Shown piece by piece: positions 12,501 to 23,984 of a stretch of DNA of 64,000 nucleotides. A model generated the notes under the pieces. That model was not told where the DNA came from. It searched no databases and saw only the letters and a program-made list of their open reading frames with translations. How positions within the stretch are numbered: position 1 is the first letter of the stretch; every line of letters begins with the position of its first letter. Made by a program: the position numbers and the translations under genes. Origin of the DNA: Amyelois transitella (Eukaryota; Arthropoda; Insecta; Lepidoptera; Pyralidae); assembly GCF_032362555.1 (NCBI RefSeq), contig NC_083506.1:6743501-6807500 (forward strand), in the 5' to 3' direction.

Positions 12501-15500
12501 AGAGATGGAGTGGTCCTATTCATTTTTCTATTGGTGCCGGGAACCACACAGCACCTAAAAACTTGTAGAATTTGCGAAAAACCTAGTTTTGTAGGTGGCG
12601 CTTGAGCCGCGGGTAAAAGCTAGTTTTCATTTATGCCTAATTCGATGAAGAGTCAGGTTCATTTTCACGTCACCAGTCTCACCAGTGTAACATAAGCAGG
12701 AGTTTTCTTATTCCAGGAAGTGCCACTGCCATATATAGAATCAATTTCTTTGGAAGATGTCAAAGATAACGATTTGCCTCCGCTTCAGTTCCCAGAAGAC
12801 GATTATTGGAATGTCTATATCACTGTGGCTAATTCGACATTAGAAATTTGGTTAAGGATTATTGGACCAGAATACAGCGTAAGTTCAAAAATAAACTTTA
12901 TTAGTTCTAAAAATTAAAGTATTTTTTATAGAACCACTGATTTTTCATCATTACTATTGAGAAGAGAATAACAAAATTGAAAAATAATTATATATGTATG
13001 GAACTATGTATTTTCTGTGCATGTCGCAAAGGTGGCTAAAAGAGTAAAACAAATTAAACAAGTAATGCATCAGTAATTCACAAAACCTTAAAAACTTAAA
13101 TTCTATTCAATACATTCCTCATCGCACATGAAATTCGCACTTCGAAAAATACCTCAAGTCCCAAACACGAGTCGAGGAATTTTCATCGATACTATATATT
13201 TTTTTGTTTGTATGTTTTTTACGTTTTTTGGATATTTCTCCTATAATATTATAACATTGCTAAAAAATCACTCAAGCTATTTTTCTATTTAATATCCTTT
13301 TTCCCTTGTTTTGAGATATAGGTACACCTAAAAGGTGTATATCTCCTCTCTTCAAATGCACGAGAATCATGTAATAGAATCATGAAAAATCGGTGTACGT
13401 CACAAAACCATAAAAAATAGTAAAAAAAAAAATACAAAAAAAGTGTGACAACAAGAAAAAATGTGTCTGGAAATCGAACCCGGGTCCTCCAACATGAAAA
13501 ACGTTGGCTCCACCAACCACTGCGCCACCATCATATTTAACAAAAATTTGATGACTGGAAAGATTATCCAATCATCGACCCGTTATTTTTGTTGGGAGTG
13601 ACTTCATAAAGTATTTTATAATTTCCCCCCGTTTGATTGTACATATTTATATCTCACCAATTTTTTTCGGCGGCTCCGCCCACGTATATAGTACCTTGTG
13701 ACCTTTTCTGTACTTAACACATCTTTTACGTCGAATCATCATGACGAAGGATCAAGACCACTGATCTTCTCACAAAAGCACTGCAGGCAGCACGGTCTTA
13801 GTCTCGTATTCGCGGCAACCCTCATATCCGGGACATAGTATACAAAATGTAGGAGAACAGCTTACGCTGGTGCGCCCACATTTTGCGGAAAACTGCAGGC
13901 AATCTGGGGAACAAATGACTTGCTATGACTCCTCCGCCGAGTCCAAGTAGAAGGGACAAGCTGAAGAAATCCTGACGTGGCGTCGCGAAAGATTATATGC
14001 ATGCCAATTGTTTTAAATCTGAACAACCGCGAACAAAACAAAGTAGAAAGACAAATATCGGAAAGTGGACTCCAGCCTTTAACCCATGGATCCTAGATTG
14101 GGTAAGTCATGTTTTTACACGAAGCCCCATCACATCTAATCCACGGTTACCCATCCAATTGCCTGAATGTGCAGGTTTCCTCACCGCATCGGTTTGTATT
14201 CAAATTAATGTACCTATATAACTTTGAAAAAAGTCATTGGTACATGGCCGATGTGGGATTTTAACCTGTTCCTTTTTGCGCATCACGCGTTTTAACCATA
14301 CCGATTCTACCACTGACGCTCTCAAAACAAGTTACATTCAAGACTAATATACAATAATATTAAATATTATTAACGGAAGCTTAAAAAAAAAAATTAACAT
14401 TAGTCTTTTTCAGTATTAGAATTTTTAGACCTGCGCTTTTGTATTGGGACCAATACGAATATGCACAGGCGGGACTCTATAGTTTTTATTTTCGATGCAT
14501 TGTCGATGACAATGAAACGAACGTCACCATATTTTAATTTACAAAATTTCGATTGATGTGTGCGTATCTTGTACGTATAGCTTGCGGATGGAGAGGGGAA
14601 ATTAGGCGGAGCATTCGTAAACTGAGACAAAAGAGGGTGACTAGTCTTAATCCAACAGCCGAGGAGAGATGTTAGAAAAAGTAATCTTATTCATTTTTAT
14701 GTGTTAGATTAGATCCGTAAAATTACTTTACAGGATGCCTTTGAATTACTATTGGCTGACATGGCAAATTACTACGAACATTCCGGGACGATTGTCGATA
14801 AGTCAATGATCATCAAAAATGCATGGTAAGTTTTTCGCGCACTATATTTAAATTAAAATTATTTCTTTTATAGGTATATTGAACAATTTCGCGGTCCAAA
14901 TGGTGAAGTACCATCACCATTTAAAGGTTGGGATTCCTGTGTAAACATTAGTTTCCATACATCATTCTTTTGTTGTTATTTCCAATAAATACAATGAATT
15001 TGGCTATAATTTTATTGTTATTGTATTATTTGTTTGCTTAATTATGTTTAAATTCCGCTCAAGAAACATTTAAACTTTATTATGTATGACCAGGTATGCT
15101 GTGAATTTGGACGATGGCGGATGGCAAAGGGCTAAAATATTAGAGATCGAAGAAGATAGTGCGACGGTATTTTTGGGCGACCACGGCGATGATGACGTAG
15201 TGATTTTAAATAAAATTAAGATTCTCGAACCACAATTTAGGAGATTACCGGCTCAGGTAATTGTATATAATGATATCAAATTTATTGTTATCGATGAGAG
15301 AAGGCTCTAAAATTTTCTATTAGGTTCCGGTTTAAGCCTTGGCTATGGAACTCTTAAAAGTCATAAATCAATTTGATGTCAAATCTCCTTATTTAGGTTC
15401 CTTCGCACAAACCCTGCGCAAAGGTGATAAAGCTAAATTTTTTTGGCAGCTCTGTAACACCCATGTTTGTTTCTGACTTCAGGACTTCCACAATACACTA

Positions 15501-18500
15501 TTCCACATAGCTCTATCAATTTCCGGTTAAACTCGGAAGGAATGCGCTGCTCTCGCGTTTGCTTTCTGTAACAGCGCACCCTTTCTTGACTCCCTATATA
15601 ATCTCTTCAGTGTACCTTCAATTTTGTATTACTCACACTATTTTTGATGATTTTTCTACAAAACATTATTCCACCACCATCCATTACTCTACAAATTTTT
15701 TGGTGCAGAATTATGCGCTCTCGTGTTTGCTTAAACAACTTTAGTGTCCCTTAAGTTCTGTATTGCTCACCCCCTATTCTTGGGCTGCCGATACTTCCCC
15801 AAAGCAAATATTGTTCACTACCCGTATGATCAGGCGGTGCTGTGCCGCCTGGAGGGCGCGGAAGAGTTGTCGGCGTGCGAGGCGGGCGCGGCGCTCGTGC
15901 GGCGGCGGCTGCCGGGCGAGGTGCTGGTGGCCGCGCCCGTGCCGCGCCACGACCCGCACGACCCCGCCGTCGCGGTCGTCCTCTACGACACCTCGACGCA
16001 GCGCGATCTTAATCTCAACAAGGAGATCGTGCAGGACTTTTGTATCTCCGGCGCTTTCACCATTACCCAGGTAAACATGTGGTTTATATGATCATCATTT
16101 CAATTCTTTCATTAAACCATACAGCTGAAGCTGTAAGCTATATCTGCTCCATAAGTTAAAGATGTGATTTTAGGTGGGTCAAGCTAAGGCTCGGACCTCT
16201 AAGCAGTGTAATTGCATACTGTTACAGAAGCCGTGCGAGGTGGAGGTGGGGTGCGTGAGCGAGGAGGGGCGCGTGTGGGTGTCGCGCGCGGGCGGCGCGG
16301 CGGCCGTGCGCGCGGCGCTGGGCTTGCTGACGGCGGGCCCGTACCGCCGCCCGCTGCCCGCCGCGCCGCCCGCGCCGCCGCCCGCCGCCGCGCTCTACAT
16401 CGTGCGCACGCTCGCCGGCGACTGGTCAGTGCGCACACGCCCACTCTTGTCTTATCGCTTGACAATTTAATAAGTATCAATGCATAAAAGATAAATGTGA
16501 TTATACAATCTGAATATTTTTATTGTATTTAAGTTTTTTTCCCTTAACCTTAAACATTAACGTAGAACGTTACTGCAGCGGTAGCAGTCATAAATATAAT
16601 TTATTCAATTATTTTTAAACAATCTTGCATTTGTAATGAACACAGGGTACGGTGCACAATAATCAGCGGCTTGGACGGCGAGGGCACGGTGCGCACGCAG
16701 CTGGTGGACAGCGGGCTCATCCTGCGCGCGCCGCTCTCCTCGCTCGTGCCGCTGCAGGCCTTCTCGCCCGCTCTCAACGCCTACCCGCCGCAGGTATACA
16801 TAGTGACCTTCAGGATCCGGATGACGTAATGGAGCAATACATAGGGTCCTTTTTATCCCAGAGTTCCCGCGGGTTTGCTTAAACGCGGACGAAGTCGTGG
16901 GCGGTCTCTAGTGATAAAACGTAATGGTCGTGTAATGTTACGTGTTTCCAGGCTATACAAGTCCGCCTGGGCGCCGCGGAGGCGGCGGGCGCGGCGCTGG
17001 TGGCGCGCCTGCGCGAGATGCTGCTGGACAGCGTGGTGGTGTGCCGCGCGCTGCCGCCGCCCGCGCCGCCCGCCACGCCCGCGCCGCACGTGGAGCTGTT
17101 CGTGAGGCTCGGCCCGCAGAATATGCTCGCCTCCGTCAACAACGCCATACTCATGGAGTACGAATACCTGCAACTGTGAGTTCTGTTTAAAAATCATTTT
17201 ATTTGAATTAACGTCCATAAACTTTAATTTTTTAAATTGTCTATGTTAAATTTATTTCAATTATATTCTAAAGAGTTGACAGATGTCAGGGCAGACACTA
17301 AGATAAATGAACCTTTTGCATTCTTTTCCAACACTTTACCAAACTCATCATACCTACCTCTTTTATAAACTAATGACTCTTTTCTGAGTTGTGTACATTA
17401 GTTTATTTGCTAACAATGTTTTCATGGTAAATATCTTAAAGAATAAAGTCAATAAAAAAATCATGAGGAAACCTTTGGCATCTGCATGTGTATGTGTAAC
17501 CATGATGTAATATGGCTTAGGTTCCCGTACAAAGAACAGGAGGGCAGAACTTTCGTGAAAATATATGGCTTACCCAGGATAATGGTCAAAGGCGCAATCC
17601 ATGCTCTTCTCCGGAGAAATCTTACCAGGGAATAATGCAGAAAATAGACCAAACTCCAAGGGTTTTCGCGAATAATGTTAAAGATGTTAACTAACACTAA
17701 ACTATTACTTTTTCCATGCAGTGGTAAAGAAAAAGCAGAGGAGAAAGAAGAGAAGCAGACGCCGAACCCGGTGGAGGCGTTAAACAAGAAGAAGGAGCGC
17801 ATCTTCCCCGCGGCGGCGCGCGCGGGCGCGGACGCGCTGCCGCCGCCCGCGCTGCCCGCGCCCGGCCAGTGCCTCGACGTCTACGTCGCCATGGCCGCCA
17901 ACCCCTGGAACTTTGTGGTGAGCGAGCCTTGTGTTCCAACCTTGGAGTAAGGTAAAAATAGACAGGTAATGTGTGAGGAGTTAAATGTTTCAAAGGTTAA
18001 GGACTACACATATTTATTAAATTAAGCTGTCAATTGTTGGAATAAGAAATGAAAACGAACGCAGTAGAATATCGTCATGAGTAGAGTAAAGCAAGAATTC
18101 GCTTTTAGTAATCATGTAAATAATCAATCGCTTCTTCTTCGCCCTCGATCTTTACAGTTGTCGAGTCAAGTTAGGAATAATTTCTACTGTTCTGTTGTCA
18201 TCTATGGTGTTCCGGCAGAGAATCCCTTGTGGCATTAAGTCCACCTGTTGTACATTTTACTGGCATAAATTTTAAAACCAAATCTATCCTTTCCAAATGG
18301 CCCGCCTTTCTAATCACTACTGCAAAAACTTGCACTCTCATGTCATGTTACTTTACATACAGACCTAAAATAGTCACAGGCCATTTTTATATTATTGGAT
18401 AAATATTATGGAATTTTAAACAAATTACATCTATATGAACATCTTCTCTTTTAGATACAGCCGAACAGAACAAGGCACACTCTCCAAAGCATGATGTCAA

Positions 18501-21228
18501 CTTTACAATCAGAATGTCCGAAACTGGCGGAATCAGAAGCACCTGTAAATCCAGCCAGTGGCGAGTTATATACAGTTTACTATGAAAAGGATTCGTCGTG
18601 GTACAGGTACCGCTCAAATAATACAGGATCCTAAAATGACTTAGGCACCATACCTTAGTTATACAAATTTATCGTCCAAATGAATCATTCAAGAAGAAGG
18701 TTCGATATTGAAATGCAGAATAGAATAAAGTTTAATTTTTTGCAGGGTAACGGTGGCAGGAACTGTCTCTTCAGAGATGGTGTCAGTGTACTTCTGTGAT
18801 TACGGAGATCTGGCTTTGTTCCCGACGAAGGCATTGCGACCCGTGCCGCCCGGCGCTCCGCTGGCGCGGTCGTTGCCGCCTCAAGCCATCAAAGCTCGTT
18901 TACACGGTGAGATTGCCACATTTGCTAAGTATCATATTTCAGTGAACATATACATACATATATATAATCACGTTAATATCCCTTTCGGCGTATACAGTGC
19001 CAATAGTCAAAAGTGGAAGGCCAAGTTCAGCTTATGTTTAAGTGATAAAAATCGCCTAGGTACGACGAATTGTTTAGTTAATTTTCAATAATTCCTAGCT
19101 TTTTTTAAAGTCTTTTTTTCGTTGACCCTCTCCTCTTTAGTGTGAGCGTTTTACGCTGCAGATTGTATTGGTTTTTACTAATTTTTTTAAATTTTATATG
19201 AATAAATAAATGTGTATGATAGTCATTTTAAATGCGGAAAATAGGATAATTCCTACTAATATGTGCCGTGTGGTTCCCGGCACTATTACAAAAAAGAATA
19301 GGACCACTCCATCTCTTTCCCATGGATGTCGTAAAAGGCGACTAAGGGATAGGCTTATAAACTTAGGATTCCTCTTTTAGGCGATGGGCTAGCAACCTGT
19401 CACTATTTGAATCTCGGTTCTATCATTAAGCCAAATAGCTGAACGTGGCCATTCAGTCTTTTCAAGACTGTTGGCTCTGTCTACCCCGCAAGGGATATAG
19501 ACGTGATCATATGTATGTATGTATGTATGATAGTCATCCCTTCTCGTTGAAGCGGCCTTTGACATATACGCCATTATTTACACATTAACTGAACTGCAGA
19601 GCTAATTCTGATGATTTTTAAGGTGGTCCATGGAATATCTTCCACATGACCAGACCTAAACCAAATTTCTATGAGACTACACGGACACCCCACTCTTTTG
19701 AATGCGAATAGAATTTTTCAAATCGTATTATTAATCTCCGGTAATCGTATTAATAATATTCTATAATAAACATAAAAAAGAAGTCTGTTAAAAAATTGGA
19801 CGAATTGAGAACCCCCCTCCTTTTTTGAAATTGGTTTATATAATCTAGCATGTTCATTGAGTAGCTAAGTAAAAGTTGGTGAATTACGACTCCTACGAAA
19901 TCTATACTAATATTATAAAGCTGAAGAGTTTGTTTTGTTTGTTTGTTTGTTTAAACGCGCTAATCTCAGAAACTACTGAACCAATTTGAATAATTCTTTC
20001 ACTGTTAGATAGTCTATTTATCGAGGAAGGCTATAGGCTACATTTTATCCCGGATTTCCTACGGGAAACGTCAACAATGCAGGTGAAAGTTGAATGAGTC
20101 GGCCATCTGCGAGCTTTCCACGCGAACGCTGCGCAAACCAACAAAGATATAGTAAAACAATGTACTAAAGATGTGAAGTACTCATTTTTTGCCACAAGAA
20201 AGTCCGCGAGAGCATATATCTATCTCTTAAGGTTTACTTACAATAACCACTTTTATGTTCATTTTTTAAGATTATTTTTTCATTATAAACATAAGTTATT
20301 TTGAAACCAATTTTCTTTAATTCAGTATTAATCCTTATCCAAATAAATATGTTTATTACTTTCGGCTTTTCATGTAGACTAAAATTGCCATTTACAGTAT
20401 ATAAATCAGACGAATAGGTTTTGAGATATAGTCGTTATAAGCAATTTGCAGCGAAACATTTAAAACGGCGAACCAGCGTTCTTTCTAATACGCGTGACCG
20501 CCTGCAAAAATAAATATGATGCCCAAAATAACTATTCCACGCGGACGAAGTCGCGGGCACTGCTAGTTTATAATAAGAGATGTAATAAATTTATTGTGAA
20601 GTGCTTGAAATCACATCAATGCCAAAGCCAATTGCAGTAATTTTAGTAATTCTAATCAATACATATTAACTACACTCGTCTACACTCGTATGTCAGTGCT
20701 AATTTATTAGCATATATTCTTCATTTATTCGCTAATGTGCCGTGTGATTTCCGGCACTTTAGTATAGAACCACTCCACATCGTTCCCGTCTTTAAACGCG
20801 ACTAAGAATTTGAATTGAACCAGCGCTCTCGCTTACGAGCATACGGCATTTTGCCTTACAACTTGTCCATTGACGTTCTTTATCCATTTTTTTGCCTAGA
20901 TAATTTTACCCAATGCCTGTTTATGAATTCGGAAGGAGAGTGAGCGTTTTTACGTTTTTATTAATCATTGGTTTCATGGTTATACTTATTTTTCACAGAT
21001 GTGTTGCCTCTCCATCAAGACTGGACTGTAGAAGACTGTATTCGGTTTCAAGAATTGTGTGTTGACCAACAGTTTGTTGGTATCTGCAAGGACGTTGGAA
21101 AAGACCCATTAAATGCAAACGAACCATTGCTAACACTAGATCTCATAGATACTTCTACAGTTGAGGACATTTATTTAAACAAACAATTAGTCGCCGAAAA
21201 TAGAGCACGTTTAGCTTCCGCTTCATAA
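6596..21228 (+). CDS. Tdrd7: Tudor domain-containing protein 7 (LOTUS, dsRBD-like and three Tudor domains)
   Basis: Germ-granule scaffold. In the family, LOTUS domains bind Vasa-type helicases and Tudor domains bind dimethyl-arginine on PIWI-pathway partners. Coding exons: 6596-6683, 7136-7353, 7662-7802, 8693-8860, 9713-9856, 10225-10404, 11281-11498, 11873-11987, 12717-12878, 14734-14825, 15094-15256, 15834-16070, 16228-16424, 16646-16793, 16952-17175, 17722-17917, 18455-18606, 18746-18906, 20999-21228. They join without a frame break into 1,077 aa. Domains: LOTUS about 3-77; dsRBD-like about 276-345; second LOTUS about 358-424 (GLW, LPKNW); Tudors about 450-580, 643-770 and 880-1005. The third keeps the canonical YFCDYGD core, while the first reads FLGDHGD. 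The start ATG follows an acceptor at 6582, so a non-coding exon lies upstream. Exon 7 and exons 12-16 are strikingly GC- and Ala-rich. TDRD5/Tejas is excluded because it has a single Tudor. Confidence 0.9.
8036..8158 (+). repeat. SINE 3' end with (TTCTA)n tail, copy 1
   Basis: In Tdrd7 intron 3. The sequence 'gacgtcaataattgatacct' followed by 'ccaattttgaaaataaat' and (CTATT)n is repeated as its reverse complement at 26854-26945. Both end in the same pentamer, as expected for retroposition. No tRNA head is visible in either copy. Confidence 0.65.
9228..9450 (+). repeat. Dispersed repeat, 'agctgtcccggcaaacgttg' family, copy 1
   Basis: In Tdrd7 intron 4. It begins at CTAGCTGTCCCGGCAAACG and ends with 'gtcggtcaagccgtttcgg' and an ATATAAG tail. 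A partner copy lies at 44840-45118. It is non-coding. Confidence 0.65.
10690..11030 (+). repeat. Old SINE-type repeat in Tdrd7 intron 6
   Basis: It holds the string 'aatcccaccacagccatg', a conserved 'cgtgaggaaac..gca' block, 'ttgcggaggtcagatggaag' and a CCTCGCCAGG end. The same blocks occur at 14098-14330, 25925-26165, 60783-61000 and, split by a piggyBac-like insertion, at 21955-23490. The GTGGGATT-like box suggests a polymerase III B-box-type SINE, but the copy is too diverged to be sure. Confidence 0.5.
12113..12299 (+). repeat. Dispersed repeat, 'aaggcgaaagtttgtatgg' family, copy 1
   Basis: In Tdrd7 intron 8. It runs from TATTATAAAGGCGAAAG to GCGGACGAGTCGCGGGCAG. Copies occur at 58173-58395 (reverse) and, 3' end only, at 16797-16912. 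It ends exactly where the next SINE begins. Confidence 0.65.
12300..12560 (-). repeat. (TATG)n SINE, diverged copy in Tdrd7 intron 8
   Basis: The reverse strand starts with GTGCTGTGTGGTTCCCGGCA, passes through 'ggaccactccatctctttccc' and ends in 'gggatatagacatgatta' with ATGTATGT. It is the same family as 19261-19525 and 40067-40338 but with many differences. It is reverse-oriented relative to the host gene. Confidence 0.75.
13440..13535 (-). repeat. tRNA-derived SINE fragment
   Basis: The reverse strand carries an A-box-like TGGCGCAGTGG and, about 40 bases on, a B-box GGTTCGATTTC preceded by CCCGG. The acceptor and anticodon stems do not pair well, so this is a SINE head and not a working tRNA gene. 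Confidence 0.5.
14098..14330 (-). repeat. Old SINE-type repeat in Tdrd7 intron 9
   Basis: The reverse-strand blocks 'gaggaaacctgcacattcag' and 'catgtaccaatgactttttt' match those at 10690-11030 and 25925-26165. It ends in a GTGGTAGAATCGG-like motif. It is non-coding; the short open frame from 13997 runs into this repeat. Confidence 0.5.
14874..14988 (+). other. Possible alternative terminal exon of Tdrd7
   Basis: A 48-base potential intron (14826-14873, GTAAGT...TTTTATAG) joins exon 10 to this segment in frame. It rebuilds the same Trp-Tyr junction made by the normal exon 11, adds about 37 residues and reaches TAA at 14986. An AATAAA (14984-14989) overlaps the stop. The product would end inside the first Tudor domain. 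This is inference: the frame is short and the local sequence is AT-rich, so chance is a real alternative. Confidence 0.3.
19215..19537 (+). mobile_element. Young (TATG)n SINE in Tdrd7 intron 18
   Basis: The body from about 19263 (GTGCCGTGTGGTTCCCGGCA) to the (TATG)n tail at about 19525 reads identically to 40071-40334. The 12-base TATGATAGTCAT at 19215-19226 recurs right after the tail at 19526-19537, a convincing target-site duplication. It implies about 36 extra bases at the 5' end of this copy. There is no protein frame. The element shares both ends with the LINE at 37004-39722, which is a candidate source of its retrotransposition machinery. Confidence 0.85.
19900..20569 (-). repeat. Dispersed repeat, 'cttcgtccgcg' family, long copy
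   Basis: In Tdrd7 intron 18. The reverse strand begins AACTAGCAGTGCCCGCGACT and ends at ATTAGTATAGA. This copy is about 670 bp, whereas the others are about 270 bp. It has roughly 400 extra bases (about 20070-20490) in the middle, either an insertion or a longer family member. Confidence 0.6.
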
Positions 21229-21830
21229 ATAACCATCGTGTATACATAATTTGCTTATCATATAACTGAGTATTATCAAAATAATGGAACAGCGTATGCT
21301 ATGTAAGTTCAGATCTATTTGTTAATTCTTTTTTAGGTTATGTAGTTAGAGATTTGTTTGATTGTGTTTATTATCTGAGATGTTTTGAATAGTGTCTGTA
21401 ATTGAAAGTTATGATTTCCTTCTTCCAGTAAGAACTTTATCACTTGTTAATGTTATGTTTATAAATTGTAATACTCTGTTAGCATAAACATTTTATATAT
21501 AATGCACATACCAGTCAACAGTTGTTTTTACTCTGTCACATATCTGACTTATATTACGTAGATAGTATTAAGAAATAATATTCCATGTACTCGTAAACTG
21601 CCAATTATAAAGTTATAAAGGTGTATAACATGTGCAATGTATAAAACAATCAGTTTTCTTAATTTTGTTGTGTATCTGAGGTAATCTTTATGTTTAAATA
21701 CGAAACCACAGCAAATCAGCTGTGCATTGAACATTTTCTGAATTAATATTTTTATTGCAGTTTCACTCAAACTTTATAATTGGCTCCAAGGCTTTATAAA
21801 CAGTAACTTATATGAATTCACTTGAAAAAG

Positions 21831-21836
21831 AATAAA
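21831..21836 (+). terminator. Poly(A) signal, probable Tdrd7 3' end
   Basis: AATAAA about 600 bases past the Tdrd7 stop codon, followed by the T-rich stretch GTTCTTTATTT. It is the best canonical signal between the stop and the next repeat at 21955. The sequence between stop and signal is AT-rich and is taken as 3' UTR. Confidence 0.45.
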
Positions 21837-21954
21837 AGTGTCCATAGCATTGTTCTTTATTTCTCATCCTGGCGGATATCGATGAAGCCTTTTTTCATTG
21901 TGTAATATTGTTACGATGACGTGCCTACTATTTATGTTCGCATGGAATCTTCAT

Positions 21955-23490
21955 AGCGACGGTTGTCAAATCGGTAAGGTGCTGTTAAAACACGTGTTGC
22001 GCTTAAAAGGCACCGGTTGGAATCCCACCGCGGCCATGCACCAATGACTATTTTTGAAGTTATTACATTAACCCTTTCCATGCGGCTGGCGTAATATCAC
22101 GTATAACTAAAAACGGTTGGCCACACGGTGGGCGTATTATTGCGTCCAAAACAAATCCTTGTGTTAAACGATTAGACCAATATGAAAGTTGGTTCCCCTG
22201 TACTGTAGTTATAAACTCAACAACCTTACGTGAAACGGTGGAAAAATACTTACTTATTATTATGTAGATACGAGTGCATGGTTTACGTCGATAGTGTTGT
22301 AAGCTTTTTATAACAAAAGTCTAATAAAAGGAGAATAATATAAATGGAAAGTTTATTACTTATAAATTCTTAATAATGTGTTTTACCTCGACGATAATAT
22401 TTTTAAAGATAAATCTTCAGATGAGACTCAAATTGACGAGCATGAACCATATTCGCAACCAAATTTTATCGACGATGATGAGATGTCGCAAAGTATTTTA
22501 TCTAGAAAACGAGGAAGAAACAATGAAATTTCTCCCGAAACTATTGACGAGGTCAAAGAATCTCAAGTATTTAAGATACCGCAACGAATTTTACAAAATA
22601 AAGTGAAATGTTATGATGACTCTCCAAATCCGATAACACCATGTCCAATAAAAACACGATACAATGTACAAGATATGTCAACTAGCCAGTTATTGTAACC
22701 TCATAAATTAAATTTTAAGCTACCCTCGTTACATTTTATTATAACCATAGATTTTTTTTAAAAGCATGATAAAATAATATAAAAAAATGTAAAATGAGTA
22801 TGTAAAAAACTGAGTGTTAATTTGCTTATATGCTTGCTCATACCCAGTTGGCCAAAAAATTATTATGATTAATAAAAATTTGATTTCAATTTACTACATA
22901 ATTCAGTTTTTTATAAAAAAATATATATGCAAGTAATTTTATATAAATATTTGATATTCTTTTTGTATTTTTGCAGAAAATGTTCATTATTCTTAATCAT
23001 AATTCAATTTTGCTCATTTCTGCTTATAAAGACGTTATTGTTTCAAGGTATGGCAACACCAAAATTGTCTATATAATAATATAATAATACGCCATCCGCG
23101 TCTAGCGAAAAAAATTACAGGACGCAATAATACGCCTTCCGTACAGTAGAACCAGTTTTGTTAGGACGTAATATCTCGCCCATCGTTTTATAGAAGGGCC
23201 TCAATACAACAGTTAGTACAGAGACGGCGAAATTGAAATAATGCTTCCGCATGGAAAGGGTTAAGTTATGTAAATTAGTTTGAATACTAACCTATCCTCT
23301 TACGGTGAGGGAAAACATCGTGAGAAAGCATTCAGGCAAATGTTGCGGAGGTCAGACGGAAGTCGCTTCGTGTAAAAACACGATCCAATCCTGGATTCAT
23401 GATCAAGCAAGGGCTTACCCCGGCTCCTCTCCACGAGTCGTGAGGATGCAACCTACCAATGACTATAGCCTGGAAGAAGAAAATTGACAT
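21955..23490 (+). repeat. Old SINE-type repeat split by a piggyBac-like insertion
   Basis: The left piece (about 21955-22071) has 'gttggaatcccaccgcggcc' and 'atgcaccaatgactattttt'. The right piece (23261-23490) continues with 'tgtaaattagtttgaata', 'ttgcggaggtcagacggaag' and a CCTGGAAGAAGAAA end. Read across the TTAA junction, the two form one repeat of the 10690-11030 family. The inserted element is therefore younger than this SINE. Confidence 0.65.
22072..23260 (+). mobile_element. piggyBac-like element, deletion derivative
   Basis: It is flanked on both sides by TTAA (22068-22071 and 23261-23264), the piggyBac target. The ends are inverted: CCCTTTCCATGCGG and CCGCATGGAAAGGG. Subterminal inverted motifs (GGCGTATTATTGCGTCC on the left, its complement near 23119) support this. 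A frame to 22698 (about 100 residues, no ATG at its start) is acidic, then has a Lys/Arg patch RKRGRNN. That resembles the disordered N-terminus of piggyBac transposases, but the catalytic DDD region is absent. At 1.19 kb it is about half the length of an autonomous element and must depend on transposase from elsewhere. Confidence 0.8.
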
Positions 23491-23620
23491 ATACATTACA
23501 AATTTGTGTAATTTTAAGCAACTGGGCACACGCCAAGATGAGAGAGAAACTAATTATCACATCTGTACATTTACACTATAATAAATAAATTAATTAATTT
23601 CAGACCAGGTCCATATAATA

Positions 23621-23890
23621 GACTAGCTGTGCCCGCAACTTCGTCCGCGTGAAATAGTTATTTTGCGCATCATTGAAGCCCTCAATGATGAATAATTTTC
23701 CCCGATTTTTTTATATTCTCCATTATTTCTTCGCTCTAATAGTTGCAGCGTGATGTTATATTGCCTTAAAAGCTTTCCTCGATAAATGGTCTATTCAACG
23801 CAAAAATAATTTTTCAATTCGAACCAGTAGTTCCTGAGATTAACGCGTTCAAACAAACAAACTCTTCAGCTTTATAATATTACTATAGAT
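23621..23890 (+). repeat. Dispersed repeat, 'cttcgtccgcg' family, copy 3
   Basis: It runs from ACTAGCTGTGCCCGCAACTT to TATTACTATAGAT with the same internal order as 1683-1944. It is the best-preserved copy of this family in the window. Confidence 0.75.
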
Positions 23891-23984
23891 AACAAAGTAA
23901 AATACATTAAATTATAAATTAAATAAAATTCAAATCATATTATCTTCCAAACTTACATAACAATAAACAGATATAAAATATTAA

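Noticed and set aside
16199-17218. Long minus-strand and alternate-frame ORFs in the GC-rich Tdrd7 exons
   Set aside because: GC-rich DNA lacks stop codons in all frames. The Tudor-encoding frame with splice sites explains the block.
17675-17950. Separate gene starting at the Met near 17675
   Set aside because: It is exon 16 of Tdrd7 read through from its upstream intron. The acceptor at 17721 and the phases fit the multi-exon model.
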